Part shown: in pieces, positions 1 through 7,773 of the stretch
How positions within the stretch are numbered: position 1 is the first letter of the stretch
Layout of the letters: the number at the start of each line of letters is the position of its first letter
From: Microbacterium flavescens
GTDB lineage: Bacteria; Actinomycetota; Actinomycetes; Actinomycetales; Microbacteriaceae
DNA length: 64,000 nucleotides
NCBI RefSeq assembly: GCF_018588945.1
Contig: NZ_JAFIWA010000001.1
Coordinates: forward strand, 310,001-374,000
Reading direction: 5' to 3'
Made by a program: the position numbers and the translations under genes
Notes under the pieces: generated by a model
The model's input: the letters and a program-made list of their open reading frames with translations, nothing else
What the model was told of the DNA's origin: nothing
Database searches by the model: none

Positions 1-986
1 CGCTCCCACAGGTCGATGACCGAGGCGCGCGTCTCGATGCGAGTTCCTGTCGGGCCGCCGATGCCGGGGGAGTCGGCCGTACCGGCGTCGGGGTCGGCGT
101 TGATGTACATGCGCGGAATGCCGAAGCGGCACCCGGCGAGCACACCCCTCGGGTCGGCCGCGGCGCGTCCGAGCTCGGCGTACGACTCCGGTCTCACCTC
201 CGATGCAGCAGGCAGGTCGACCCAGGGCTGCGCGCGCCAGAAGTCGCCACGGGTCTCCGGGTCGTCGGCGACGACCACGTCGAGCACCTCGAGCAGGTCG
301 GCCATGGTCCGGGTGTGCGGCACGACGACGTCCATCGTGGGAACGAGCGGCCAGTTGCCGCGAACGGAGATCACGCCGCGCGACGGCGTGTACGCGCATA
401 GGCCGTTGTTGGACGCGGGTCCGCGCCCGCTCGACCACGTCTCCTCGCCGAGCCCGAAGGCCGCGAAGCTCGCCGCGGTCGCCGTTCCCGAGCCGTTGGA
501 TGACCCGGAGGCGAAGGGTGCCGTCAGGTAGTCGGCGTTGTACGGACTTTCGGCCCGGCCGTAGAGGCCGCGCTGCATGCCGCCGTTCGCCATCGGCGGC
601 ATGTTCGTCAGACCCAGGCAGATCGCCCCGCCCGCGCGCAGACGCTCGATCGTGAAGGCGTCCCGCTGCGCGACGAGATCGGCGAAGGCGGGGCTTCCCG
701 CAGCGGCGGTCAGCCCCCTGACGAGGTAGCTGTCCTTCGCGGTGTACGGGATGCCGTCGAGGGGCCCCAGGGTGGCGCCTGCGGCGCGGCGGGCGTCGGA
801 TGCCTCGGCCTCGGTCAGTGCATCGGGATTGCGCACCACCACGGCGTTCAGCGCGGTCTCCGTCTCGGGCCCGTCGTACGCGTCGATGCGGGCCAGGTAC
901 GCGCGGACGAGCTCGACGCTCGTCGCGTGGCCGCGCTCGAGCGCGGACCGGAGTTCGGCGATGGTCGCCTCGACCACGTCAAACAT
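1..986 (-). CDS. Amidase signature family enzyme, 3' part missing
   Basis: Hydrolyses a carboxamide to acid plus ammonia; the substrate cannot be read from sequence. The start is the ATG at 986-984, giving MFDVVEATIAELRSALERG, and the reading frame stays open to the window edge, so the C-terminus lies outside. Visible parts of the Ser-cisSer-Lys machinery are the lysine in YTAKDSY (about residue 92), the glycine/serine loop FASGSSNGSGTA (about 160-171) and the candidate nucleophile region ETWSSGRGPAS. The nearby agmatine deiminase and cysteine hydrolase suggest a role in amide or polyamine nitrogen use, but that is inference. It points away from the window, and a repeat element lies just upstream. 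Confidence 0.85.
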   Translation of the reverse strand, partial: MFDVVEATIAELRSALERGHATSVELVRAYLARIDAYDGPETETALNAVVVRNPDALTEAEASDARRAAGATLGPLDGIPYTAKDSYLVRGLTAAAGSPAFADLVAQRDAFTIERLRAGGAICLGLTNMPPMANGGMQRGLYGRAESPYNADYLTAPFASGSSNGSGTATAASFAAFGLGEETWSSGRGPASNNGLCAYTPSRGVISVRGNWPLVPTMDVVVPHTRTMADLLEVLDVVVADDPETRGDFWRAQPWVDLPAASEVRPESYAELGRAAADPRGVLAGCRFGIPRMYINADPDAGTADSPGIGGPTGTRIETRASVIDLWE

Positions 987-1004
987 GCGTGCTCCTCGGA
1001 GTTC

Positions 1005-1037
1005 GGGTCGTTGAGCGAGCGGAGCGAGACGAAACGC
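1005..1037. repeat. Copy of the GTCGTTGAGCGAGC-type intergenic repeat
   Basis: Single copy between the amidase start and the agmatine deiminase stop. It reads GGGTCGTTGAGCGAGCG followed by GAGCGAGACGAAACGCC on the plus strand. It belongs to the same family as the copies near 29.4, 37.0, 43.3, 51.7 and 52.1 kb. This copy has GGAGCG where most have GAAGCG. Confidence 0.85.
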
Positions 1038-1052
1038 CTTGGCGCAGCGCGT

Positions 1053-2087
1053 TCACGGATTCACCGCCGGCTGCTGCTGGGTGATGCAGTGGATGCCGCC
1101 GCCGCGGGCGAAGATCGGTCGCGCGTCGACGCTCACGACCGTCCGCCCGGGGTACGCCTCCGACAGGATGCTGCGGGCCGCGGCATCCGCTTCGTCCTCG
1201 CCGAAACCGCACGCGATGACGCCGCCGTTGACGACGAGGTGGTTGATGTAGCTCCAGTCCACGAAGCCCTCGTGGTCGCGGAGCGTCGCCGGCGCGGGCA
1301 CGTCGACGATATCCCAGGGGCGGCCCGCCGCATCGGTCTCGTTCTCGAAGAGCGCGCGCAGCTCGCGGGTGACGGCGTGGTCGGGATGCCCGGGATCGGC
1401 CTGATGGTGCAGCAGCACGCTGCCCGGCGAGGGGATGGTCGCCACGATGTCGACGTGGCCGTTCGTGCCGAAGTCGTCGTAGTCGCGCGTGAGCCCGCGC
1501 GGCAGCCAGATCGCCCGGGACGTGCCGATGGTGCGCGCGAGCTCGGCCTCGACGCGGGCGCGGTCGGCGTACGGGTTGCGACGCGGATCGAGCTGCACGG
1601 TCTCGGTGAGCAGCACCGTTCCCTCGCCGTCGACGTGGATGCCGCCGCCCTCGTTCACGAGCACGGAGCTGATGAGCTCGGCGCCGACCAGACGGGTCAC
1701 GAAGCGCCCGATCTCGGCGGAGAGACCCCACTCGGCCCACTCCGGTGCGCCCCAGCCGTTGAAGATCCAGTCGACGGCGCCGAGCACGCCGGGGCGCTCG
1801 TCGTCGACGACGAACGTGGGGCCGAAGTCGCGCATCCAGAACTCGTCCAGCGGAGCCTCGACGATCTCCACCTCGGCCGACAGCATGCGGCGGGCGCGGT
1901 CGGTCTCGGACGGGTCGACGACCATCGTCACGGGCTCGAACTCGGCGATCGCGTGGGCGGTCGCCGTCCACGCGGCGTAGCACTCCTCCTGCTCGGCGGG
2001 GGTGTCGCCGAGCGTCTGGCCCTCGCGGGGGAAGGCCATCCAGGTGCGCTCGTGCGGCGTCGTCTCCGAAGGCATCCGCCAGGCCAT
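1053..2087 (-). CDS. aguA: Agmatine deiminase
   Basis: Converts agmatine to N-carbamoylputrescine plus ammonia (porphyromonas-type peptidylarginine deiminase fold), the first step from agmatine to putrescine. From the ATG at 2087 the protein is 344 residues, normal for the family. Visible motifs are WMRDFGP (84-90), NEGGG (145-149), the catalytic-type NGHVD with His211, and the C-terminal GGIHCITQQQ with nucleophile Cys334. An in-frame GTG lies 27 bases upstream, but the purine-rich GAGAGGA sits just before the ATG, so I prefer the ATG. It is divergent from a TetR gene with a palindromic operator between them, so it is probably repressed by that TetR protein. Putrescine made here could feed the amine oxidase/gabT/gabD cluster at 45-51 kb. 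Confidence 0.93.
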   Translation of the reverse strand: MAWRMPSETTPHERTWMAFPREGQTLGDTPAEQEECYAAWTATAHAIAEFEPVTMVVDPSETDRARRMLSAEVEIVEAPLDEFWMRDFGPTFVVDDERPGVLGAVDWIFNGWGAPEWAEWGLSAEIGRFVTRLVGAELISSVLVNEGGGIHVDGEGTVLLTETVQLDPRRNPYADRARVEAELARTIGTSRAIWLPRGLTRDYDDFGTNGHVDIVATIPSPGSVLLHHQADPGHPDHAVTRELRALFENETDAAGRPWDIVDVPAPATLRDHEGFVDWSYINHLVVNGGVIACGFGEDEADAAARSILSEAYPGRTVVSVDARPIFARGGGIHCITQQQPAVNP

Positions 2088-2106
2088 GGGCCGTCCTCTC
2101 GTCTTG

Positions 2107-2122
2107 TTGATCACTTGATCAA
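2107..2122. promoter_or_regulatory. Palindromic operator in the aguA/TetR divergent promoter
   Basis: TTGATCA-CT-TGATCAA is a perfect 7+2+7 inverted repeat centred between the divergent starts of aguA (2087) and the TetR gene (2152). A -35-like TTGATC (2115-2120) with CAGAAT (2138-2143) at 17-base spacing would drive the TetR gene and overlaps the palindrome. The natural reading is an autoregulatory TetR operator that also blocks aguA. Confidence 0.7.
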
Positions 2123-2151
2123 TTCGGGATCACGGTACAGAATCGTCCCTG

Positions 2152-2808
2152 ATGCCGTCAACACCCACGAGAAGATCCGCCGCCGAGCGCGTCGCTCAGA
2201 TCGCCGACGCCGCGCGCGCGATCGCTATCGAGTCGGGGCTCAGCGCGGTCACGCTGCGCGCCGTCGCGTCCGAGGTCGGCGTCGCCCCCGCGCTGGTGGC
2301 GCACTACGCGCCGAGCATGGACGACCTGGTCGCCGACACCTTCGCCGCCGTCGTCGGCGACGAGCTCGCCGAGGTGATCGCCCTGGCCGCCGACCGCGGT
2401 TCCGCGGCCGACGCCCTCTCGGGGGTGCTGGCCAGCCTGCTCGACGACGGCCGGGCCGAGGTCACGCTGATCTGGGTGCAGAGCTGGTCGCTCGGCCGCC
2501 GCAACGACGCGCTCGCCGCACGGGTGCGCGAGCAGATGGACGCGTGGCGCGTGTTCCTCGGCGGCATCCTCGAGCGAGGCCGCGCCGCGGGCGAGTTCCG
2601 CTGCGCCGACCCCGACGCGATCGCAGCTCAGACGCTCGGCATGGTCGACGGCCTGAACGCGCATTCGCTCGTCGCGTGGCAGGATGCCTCCGAGCGCGTG
2701 CGCCTGCTGCTGCGCTCGATCGAAGCCCTGCTCGACCTGCCGCCGGGCGCCTTGGCCGCGACCGGCGGCGACACCTCGCGATCGCACGCACCCGGAGGCG
2801 GCACATGA
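2152..2808 (+). CDS. TetR/AcrR family transcriptional regulator
   Basis: A 218-residue one-component regulator with an N-terminal helix-turn-helix around residues 14-55 (VTLRAVASEVGVAPALVAHY includes the recognition helix) and a ligand-binding C-terminal domain of the BetI-like kind (TLGMVDGLNAHSL). The ATG is only 8 bases after the CAGAAT -10 box, so the mRNA is short-leadered or leaderless. It overlaps the downstream hydrolase by ATGA, so the two are co-transcribed and coupled. The divergent aguA and the palindrome at 2107-2122 make agmatine, putrescine or a related compound the likely ligand; that is inference. Confidence 0.88.
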   Translation: MPSTPTRRSAAERVAQIADAARAIAIESGLSAVTLRAVASEVGVAPALVAHYAPSMDDLVADTFAAVVGDELAEVIALAADRGSAADALSGVLASLLDDGRAEVTLIWVQSWSLGRRNDALAARVREQMDAWRVFLGGILERGRAAGEFRCADPDAIAAQTLGMVDGLNAHSLVAWQDASERVRLLLRSIEALLDLPPGALAATGGDTSRSHAPGGGT

Positions 2809-3344
2809 CTCGAGTCCTCGTCATCGTGGACATCCAGCGCGACTACTTCCCGGGCGGCGCGTACCCGCTGGTCGGCGCCGACGCCGCAGCTGAGCGGGCG
2901 GCCGTGCTGCTCGACTCTCAGCGTGCGGCCGGTGCGCCGGTGATCCATGTCCGGCACGAGAGCGAGCCCGGCGCGGGGATGCTCGTCGCAGGCTCGCCCG
3001 GCGGCCAGATCGACGCGCGCGTCGCGCCGCTCGCGGGGGAGACCGTCGTGCCGAAGAAGCACCCGAACGCCTTCCTCGAGACACCTCTCCAGGGCCTGCT
3101 CGTCGAGGCTGCGGCATCCGAGGTTCTCGTCATCGGGATGCAGAGCAGCATGTGCGTCGACGCGACGGTGCGGGCCGCGTCCGACCTGGGCTTCGCGGTC
3201 ACCGTGGCCGCCGACGCCTGTGCCGCGCCCGACCTCGAGTTCGCCGGCAGGACCATCGGGGGTGCCGACGTGCACACCGCGTTCATGGCGGCGCTCGCCG
3301 CGGGCTACGCCGACGTGACCGGCGTCGACGAGCTCGTGGCCTGA
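2805..3344 (+). CDS. Isochorismatase-like cysteine hydrolase
   Basis: A 179-residue member of the isochorismatase-like hydrolase family, which includes nicotinamidases, N-carbamoylsarcosine amidases and ureidoacrylate or carbamoyl amidohydrolases. The catalytic triad is visible: Asp9 in IVDIQRDYF, Lys84 (or 85) in VVPKKHPNAF, and nucleophile Cys117 in IGMQSSMCVDATVRAA. The first codon overlaps the TetR stop (ATGA). Its position beside agmatine deiminase suggests hydrolysis of a carbamoyl or amide product of that pathway, but the substrate is not determined by sequence. Confidence 0.85.
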   Translation: MTRVLVIVDIQRDYFPGGAYPLVGADAAAERAAVLLDSQRAAGAPVIHVRHESEPGAGMLVAGSPGGQIDARVAPLAGETVVPKKHPNAFLETPLQGLLVEAAASEVLVIGMQSSMCVDATVRAASDLGFAVTVAADACAAPDLEFAGRTIGGADVHTAFMAALAAGYADVTGVDELVA

Positions 3345-3491
3345 CCCCGGTCCGTTCCAGCGCCCGCCGGATAGACGTCGGCCGCGTGCGCTGTCAACCC
3401 CGTCGCGCCGGCGGGGGCGCGTCACGCAGGCTCGTCCTGTGGCCGCGCGCAGCCGTGTCGCGGCGGATGCGATCGAGGAGCGAGGACGAGC

Positions 3492-4460
3492 ATGGTGCGA
3501 TTCGGCTACACCCTGATGACCGAGCAGAGCGGGCCGAGGGAGCTGGTGCGCTACGCCCAGCAGGCTGAGGACGCCGGATTCGACTTCGAGGTGTCGAGCG
3601 ACCACTACTCGCCGTGGCTCACGACCCAGGGTCACTCGCCGTACGCCTGGAGCGTTCTCGGTGCGGTGGCGCAGGCCACGTCGCGGGTCGAGCTCATGAC
3701 CTACGTCACGTGCCCGACGATGCGCTATCACCCCGCGGTGGTGGCGCAGAAGTCCGCGACCATGCAGCTGCTGTCGGAGGGTCGTTTCATCCTCGGTCTG
3801 GGTTCCGGCGAGAGCCTCAACGAGCACGTCGTCGGCGAGGGCTGGCCGGGCGTCGACACGCGCCAGACCATGCTCGAAGAGGCGGTCGAGATCATCCGCG
3901 AGCTGCACTCGGGCGAACTCGTGACCTTCGACGGCGAGTACTTCCGGGTCGACTCGGCCCGTGTGTGGGACACCCCCGACGACGGCGTGCCCATCGGCAT
4001 CGCTGTGTCGGGAGGCGACTCGATCGAGCGCTTCGCGCCGCTCGGCGACCACATGATCGCGGTCACCCCTGAGAAGGATCTGGTGCAGGGGTGGGGTGCC
4101 GCGCACCCGGGTGCCTCTCGCAAGATCGGTCAGGTGCCGATCTCGTGGGACCCCGACCTCGAGACCGCGGTCGAACGGGCGCACGACCAGTTCCGCTGGT
4201 TCGGCGGCGGCTGGCAGGTGAACGCCGACCTTCCCACGCCGGCCGGATTCGCGGCGGCGAGCAAGTTCGTGCGCACCGACGACGTCGCGGAGGCCATCGC
4301 CTGCGGTCCCGACCTCGACGCGCTCGCCGAGAGCGTCCGGCCGTTCATCGACGCCGGGTTCACCGACATCGCCCTGGTGCAGATCGGCGACGAGCAGCAG
4401 GAGCGCTTCGTCACCGAGGTCGCCGAGCCCCTTCTCGAGCGCCTCCGGGCGCTGGCCTGA
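3492..4460 (+). CDS. LLM-class F420-dependent oxidoreductase (G6PDH-like subfamily)
   Basis: A 322-residue TIM-barrel luciferase-like protein resembling the F420-dependent glucose-6-phosphate dehydrogenase-related subfamily. Landmarks are VRFGYTLMTEQ at the N-terminus, SSDHYSPWLTTQGHSPYAW (residues about 36-54), TCPTMRYHPAVVAQ, and the phosphate-holding GLGSGESLNEHV (about 101-112). The substrate is unknown. It implies that the organism makes coenzyme F420, which is usual in Microbacteriaceae. The 147 bases before it include a GTCAACCCC string. The next gene starts 14 bases after its stop and is probably in the same transcript. Confidence 0.85.
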   Translation: MVRFGYTLMTEQSGPRELVRYAQQAEDAGFDFEVSSDHYSPWLTTQGHSPYAWSVLGAVAQATSRVELMTYVTCPTMRYHPAVVAQKSATMQLLSEGRFILGLGSGESLNEHVVGEGWPGVDTRQTMLEEAVEIIRELHSGELVTFDGEYFRVDSARVWDTPDDGVPIGIAVSGGDSIERFAPLGDHMIAVTPEKDLVQGWGAAHPGASRKIGQVPISWDPDLETAVERAHDQFRWFGGGWQVNADLPTPAGFAAASKFVRTDDVAEAIACGPDLDALAESVRPFIDAGFTDIALVQIGDEQQERFVTEVAEPLLERLRALA

Positions 4461-4474
4461 GTCCGGGGCCCGCC

Positions 4475-5275
4475 GTGTCCGCGAATCACAGGACGGACCC
4501 GACGGTATCGGTCGTCATTCCGGCGAAGGACGACGCCGAGCTGCTGGCGCGGTGCCTCGCCGCGCTCGCGGCTCAGACCCGGCGGCCCGACGAGGTGGTG
4601 GTGGTCGACAACGGCTCGTCCGACGGCACGGCCCGGGTGGCACGCGACGCGGGGGCGCGCACCCTTCTGTGCCCCGAGAAGGGCATCCCCGCGGCATCCG
4701 CCGCCGGCTACGACGCCGCCACCGGAGACCTCGTGCTGCGCCTGGACGCCGACTGCGTCCCGGCGGCCGAGTGGGTCGAGCGCGTCGTCGCCGCCTTCGA
4801 GGCGTGGCCCGAAGTCGGCGCGATCACGGGCGGCGCCACCTTCATCGACGGCCCCCGCTGGCTGCGGGGACCGCTCGCCCGCGTCTATCTCGGAGCGTAC
4901 GTCGCCGCCTCCGCTCCGGCGCTCGGCCATGTGCCGCTGTTCGGCTCGAATCTCGCGCTGCGGCGCCGCGTGTGGGACGACGTCCGGGCCGAAGTGCACC
5001 GGCACGATCCGGAGGTGCACGACGACCTCGACCTCTCCTTCCATGTGGGGGAGCGCCATGTCATCCGCTACCGGACGGGACTCGGGATGCGCATCGCGAT
5101 GCGCCCGTTCGACGACCTCGCGTCGTTCGCGGTGCGCTTCTCGCGGGGCTTCCGCTCGGTGCTCGTCCACTGGCCGCGCGACTTCCCGCCGGCACGGTGG
5201 CTGCGGCTCGCGAGCCGGTCACGACAACGACCGGAATCGACTCGGATGCCGCGCCCCAGGTCGCTTCGGATCTAG
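4475..5275 (+). CDS. Family 2 glycosyltransferase
   Basis: A 266-residue cytoplasmic GT-A fold enzyme. It opens with VSVVIPAKDDAELLARCL, has the nucleotide-sugar VVVVDNGSSDGTA loop, and has the metal-binding DxD as LRLDADC. An acceptor-domain block DDLDLSFHV lies about residues 187-195. There is no clear membrane segment; the C-terminal tail is short and arginine-rich. I chose the GTG at 4475 because it lies just after the previous stop and directly before the conserved strand; no strong ribosome site is visible, so translational coupling is likely. A second GT2 gene lies two genes on, flanking the diiron oxidase, so both may act on one glycosylated product. Confidence 0.82.
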   Translation: MSANHRTDPTVSVVIPAKDDAELLARCLAALAAQTRRPDEVVVVDNGSSDGTARVARDAGARTLLCPEKGIPAASAAGYDAATGDLVLRLDADCVPAAEWVERVVAAFEAWPEVGAITGGATFIDGPRWLRGPLARVYLGAYVAASAPALGHVPLFGSNLALRRRVWDDVRAEVHRHDPEVHDDLDLSFHVGERHVIRYRTGLGMRIAMRPFDDLASFAVRFSRGFRSVLVHWPRDFPPARWLRLASRSRQRPESTRMPRPRSLRI

Positions 5276-5289
5276 CGGCACCGCCGCGC

Positions 5290-5302
5290 CTCGTCAAGCC
5301 CC
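5290..5302 (+). promoter_or_regulatory. CTCGTCAAGCCCC motif, copy 1
   Basis: The 13-base string CTCGTCAAGCCCC lies 77 bases before the diiron oxidase start. The identical string lies 55 bases before the SDR gene at 7774 (copy at 7707-7719). Both precede a run of genes that opens a new transcript, so I read it as part of a promoter or activator site. The protein that recognises it is unknown. Confidence 0.45.
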
Positions 5303-5378
5303 CCGACACTGCTCGGCACGCCTGAGAAGGTCGTTACGATCGCCGCGGCAGTCCGCGAGCGCGCTTCAAGGAGGACCC

Positions 5379-6428
5379 ATGACGATCGCCGACATCGAAT
5401 CCACCGCACTTCACGCGTTCGCGCCGCGGGGGCCGCTCAGCGCCACGACGCTCGCGATCCTGATGCACGACGACTTCGCCCATCGCCGCGACGCGATGGT
5501 CGGCGCGTGCCGCGAGGCGGTCGTCGCGAGCGACGATGTCGCCACCGATGAGGACATCCAGTTCACGCTGTTCCTGCTGTACGCGAGCTCGTACGGGTCG
5601 CTCGAGTGGATCGACGCCGGCTGGGAGTGGCACCCGGCGCTGATCGAGGCGCGCGGCATCCTCGAGTCGGCGTTCGAGGCGTCGCTCCGGCGTACGGTCG
5701 TCGTGCCCGAGAGCCCCGAGCCGCGTGCTGGCGCGATCGGGCAGGCGCTGTTCGACCTGACCGCGCCGTCGCCGGGGCCCTCGCTCTCGCGGTTCCTCGC
5801 GAAGGAGGCCACGCTCGAGCAGGCGCGGGAGTTCCTGATCCACCGCAGCATCTACACGCTCCGCGAGGCCGACCCGCACTCGTGGGCCATTCCGCGGCTG
5901 ACCGGGCGGGCGAAGGCCGCCCTGGTCGAGATCCAGTCCGACGAGTACGGCGGCGGACGCCCCGAGCGCGTCCATGCCGAGATCTTCGCTCGCACGATGC
6001 GCGGTGCGGGCCTCGACTCCACGTACGGGGCGTACGTCGACGTCGTCCCCGCCGTGACCCTCGCGTCGCAGAACGCGATGTCGATGTTCGGCCTGAACCG
6101 ACGCCTGATCGGAGCGATCGTCGGCCATCTGGCGGCCTTCGAGATGACCTCGTCGCTGCCGAACCGGTCCTACGGCGACGCCTTCCGGCGCCTCGGGTTC
6201 GGCGCTGACGTCACCGAGTACTTCGACGAGCACGTCGAGGCCGACGCCGTGCACGAGCAGATCGCTGCGCACGACCTCGCCGGAGCGCTGGGGGAGCAGC
6301 GGCCGGAGCTGGTGCCCGACATCATGTTCGGTGCAGCAGCCTGCCTCGCGCTCGACGATGGCAGCGCCGATCACATGCGCGCGGCATTCGAGGCGGGCCG
6401 ATCCTCGCTGAGGTCGGCCGGTGGCTGA
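5379..6428 (+). CDS. Heme-oxygenase-like diiron oxidase (iron-containing redox enzyme family)
   Basis: A 349-residue alpha-helical protein of the Haem_oxygenas_2 type, preceded by a strong AAGGAGG site. The candidate iron ligands are E163, E189, H199, E255, H285, D289 and H292. Their spacing (E-25-E-9-H, then H-3-D-2-H) is the one I recall for heme-oxygenase-like diiron oxidases such as the N-oxygenase SznF. Key stretches are FLIHRSIYTLREADPHS, SDEYGGGRPERVHAEIF, GHLAAFEMTSSLPNRS and YFDEHVEADAVHE. Such enzymes activate O2 for N-oxygenation, oxidative fragmentation or desaturation; the substrate here is unknown. It overlaps the next GT2 gene by 8 bases and is probably in one transcript with it and the CDGSH gene. 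Confidence 0.85.
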   Translation: MTIADIESTALHAFAPRGPLSATTLAILMHDDFAHRRDAMVGACREAVVASDDVATDEDIQFTLFLLYASSYGSLEWIDAGWEWHPALIEARGILESAFEASLRRTVVVPESPEPRAGAIGQALFDLTAPSPGPSLSRFLAKEATLEQAREFLIHRSIYTLREADPHSWAIPRLTGRAKAALVEIQSDEYGGGRPERVHAEIFARTMRGAGLDSTYGAYVDVVPAVTLASQNAMSMFGLNRRLIGAIVGHLAAFEMTSSLPNRSYGDAFRRLGFGADVTEYFDEHVEADAVHEQIAAHDLAGALGEQRPELVPDIMFGAAACLALDDGSADHMRAAFEAGRSSLRSAGG

Positions 6429-7413
6429 GCCGTCTCCGGGTGCGCGACTCCCTCTCGAGTACGTGCTTCCGATCCGACGGGCCGATCGCGCGGGCGAGCC
6501 CGGGCTGCTGCGTTATCTGGCCTGGCTGGCTGAACGGGTCGACGTGACCGTCGTCGACGGTTCCGATCCGGTGCTGTTCGACGCACTCGGCGCACGCCTC
6601 CCCGCCGGAGTGCGCCACCTCCGCCCCACGGTGGGCGGTCTGAACGGCAAGGCCCGCGGCGCGATGACCGGGATCCGTGCCGCCCGGCACGAGGTGGTCG
6701 TCATCGCAGACGACGACGTGCGGTACGGCGAACGGTCGCTCGCCGCGGTCGTCGAGCAGATGGACGACGCCGACTTCGTGCGGTTGCAGAACGTCTACAC
6801 CGCCCACCCCTGGTACGTCCGCTGGGACACCGCCCGCATGCTCGTGGGACGCGCGTTCGGCGGAGACTTCGGCGGCACCGTGGCGCTGCGCCGCTCGGCA
6901 TTGGAGCGCGCCGGGGGCTACAGCACCGACGTGCTCTTCGAGAACCTCGAGCTCGAGCGCACCGTGCGCTTCGCCGGCGGACGGGTCATCGTCGCTCGCG
7001 ATGTGCTCGTGCCGCGCGTGCCGCCGACCTTCCGGCACTTCCTGCGACAGCGCGTCCGGCAGGCGTACGACGACTTCGCGCAGCCCGGGCGCCTCGCCGT
7101 CGAGCTGACGCTGCTGCCCGTTGTGGTCGTGGCCGTGCTCGCGCGTGCGTGGCGAATCGTATGGGTGCTCGCCCTCGGGGCGGTTGCGATCGCGGAGAGC
7201 GGGCGTCGGATGGGACGCACCCGCACCGCCGTCTCGGCGGCCATGCCGCTCTGGGCCCCCGCGTGGGCCGCGGAGCGCGCCGTCGCCGTATGGATCGCCC
7301 TGGTCCAGCGCGCCCGCGGCGGCGTCGGCTATGCGGGCAGCCGCATCTACTCCGCCGGCACTCCGGTCCGCCTGCTGCGTGCCCGTCTCTCTCCCCGAGG
7401 AGTGAATCCGTGA
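6421..7413 (+). CDS. Membrane-anchored family 2 glycosyltransferase
   Basis: A 330-residue GT2 protein. The N-terminal half is the catalytic domain: YVLPIRRAD, VTVVDGSDP, VVVIADDDVRYGE (metal-binding DDD near residue 98), a FGGDFGGTVALRRSALERAGGY-like acceptor region, and RQRVRQAYDDF. Two hydrophobic segments follow (LTLLPVVVVAVLARA and IVWVLALGAVAIA), suggesting a membrane anchor. The GTG at 6421 overlaps the end of the diiron oxidase gene by 8 bases, and the stop overlaps the CDGSH start (GTGA). The gene is therefore tightly coupled on both sides, which argues that its glycosyl transfer belongs to the same pathway. Confidence 0.82.
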   Translation: MAEPSPGARLPLEYVLPIRRADRAGEPGLLRYLAWLAERVDVTVVDGSDPVLFDALGARLPAGVRHLRPTVGGLNGKARGAMTGIRAARHEVVVIADDDVRYGERSLAAVVEQMDDADFVRLQNVYTAHPWYVRWDTARMLVGRAFGGDFGGTVALRRSALERAGGYSTDVLFENLELERTVRFAGGRVIVARDVLVPRVPPTFRHFLRQRVRQAYDDFAQPGRLAVELTLLPVVVVAVLARAWRIVWVLALGAVAIAESGRRMGRTRTAVSAAMPLWAPAWAAERAVAVWIALVQRARGGVGYAGSRIYSAGTPVRLLRARLSPRGVNP

Positions 7414-7622
7414 CCCAGATGCTCCCCAGCGTCACCGCCTGCCCGAACGGCCCGCTCCTGGTGCGGGGCGACGTCGAGATCCTCGGCGACGACGGACAGC
7501 CGCTGCGCAACCCCCGACGCACCGTCGCGCTCTGCCGCTGCGGCGCGTCGGCGATCAAGCCGTGGTGCGACGGCACGCACAAGCTGACGCGGTTCTCGAC
7601 CGAGCCGCCGCCCGACAGCTGA
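7410..7622 (+). CDS. CDGSH-type [2Fe-2S] protein
   Basis: A 70-residue soluble protein with one complete CDGSH iron-sulfur motif: C42-R-C44-G-A-S-A-I-K-P-W-C53-D-G-T-H57, so three Cys and one His ligate a 2Fe-2S cluster. The GTG at 7410 has CCGAGGAG eight bases before it and overlaps the previous stop. An in-frame ATG three codons later is less likely. Linked to a diiron oxidase, the obvious hypothesis is electron delivery or iron-sulfur sensing for that enzyme; this is inference. It ends the operon, and a long hairpin begins two bases after the stop. Confidence 0.9.
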   Translation: MTQMLPSVTACPNGPLLVRGDVEILGDDGQPLRNPRRTVALCRCGASAIKPWCDGTHKLTRFSTEPPPDS

Positions 7623-7623
7623 G

Positions 7624-7687
7624 GACGGAGCGGGTGGCCTGGCCGCGGCACGAGAGCGGATGCCGCGGCCACGCCAGCCGCTCCGTC
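7624..7687 (+). terminator. Composite hairpin terminator after the CDGSH gene
   Basis: Outer arms GACGGAGCGG (7624-7633) and CCGCTCCGTC (7678-7687) enclose a perfect inner stem TGGCCGCGGCA (7640-7650) and TGCCGCGGCCA (7661-7671). The whole 64-base element starts two bases after the stop codon. There is no U-tract, as is common in high-GC actinobacteria. Confidence 0.75.
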
Positions 7688-7706
7688 TCTCTCGCGCGAG
7701 TGGCCG

Positions 7707-7719
7707 CTCGTCAAGCCCC
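7707..7719 (+). promoter_or_regulatory. CTCGTCAAGCCCC motif, copy 2
   Basis: Identical to 5290-5302. It lies between the terminator at 7624-7687 and the SDR start at 7774, so it must belong to the SDR gene's promoter region. Confidence 0.45.
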
Positions 7720-7773
7720 TATCCGCTCCTCCGGCGGCTTCATACCGTCGAAGTCATGGAGAGGAGCGACGGC

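Noticed and set aside
2088..2114. Longer agmatine deiminase starting at the GTG at 2114
   Set aside because: The purine-rich ribosome site lies between this GTG and the ATG at 2087, and the extension would run into the operator.
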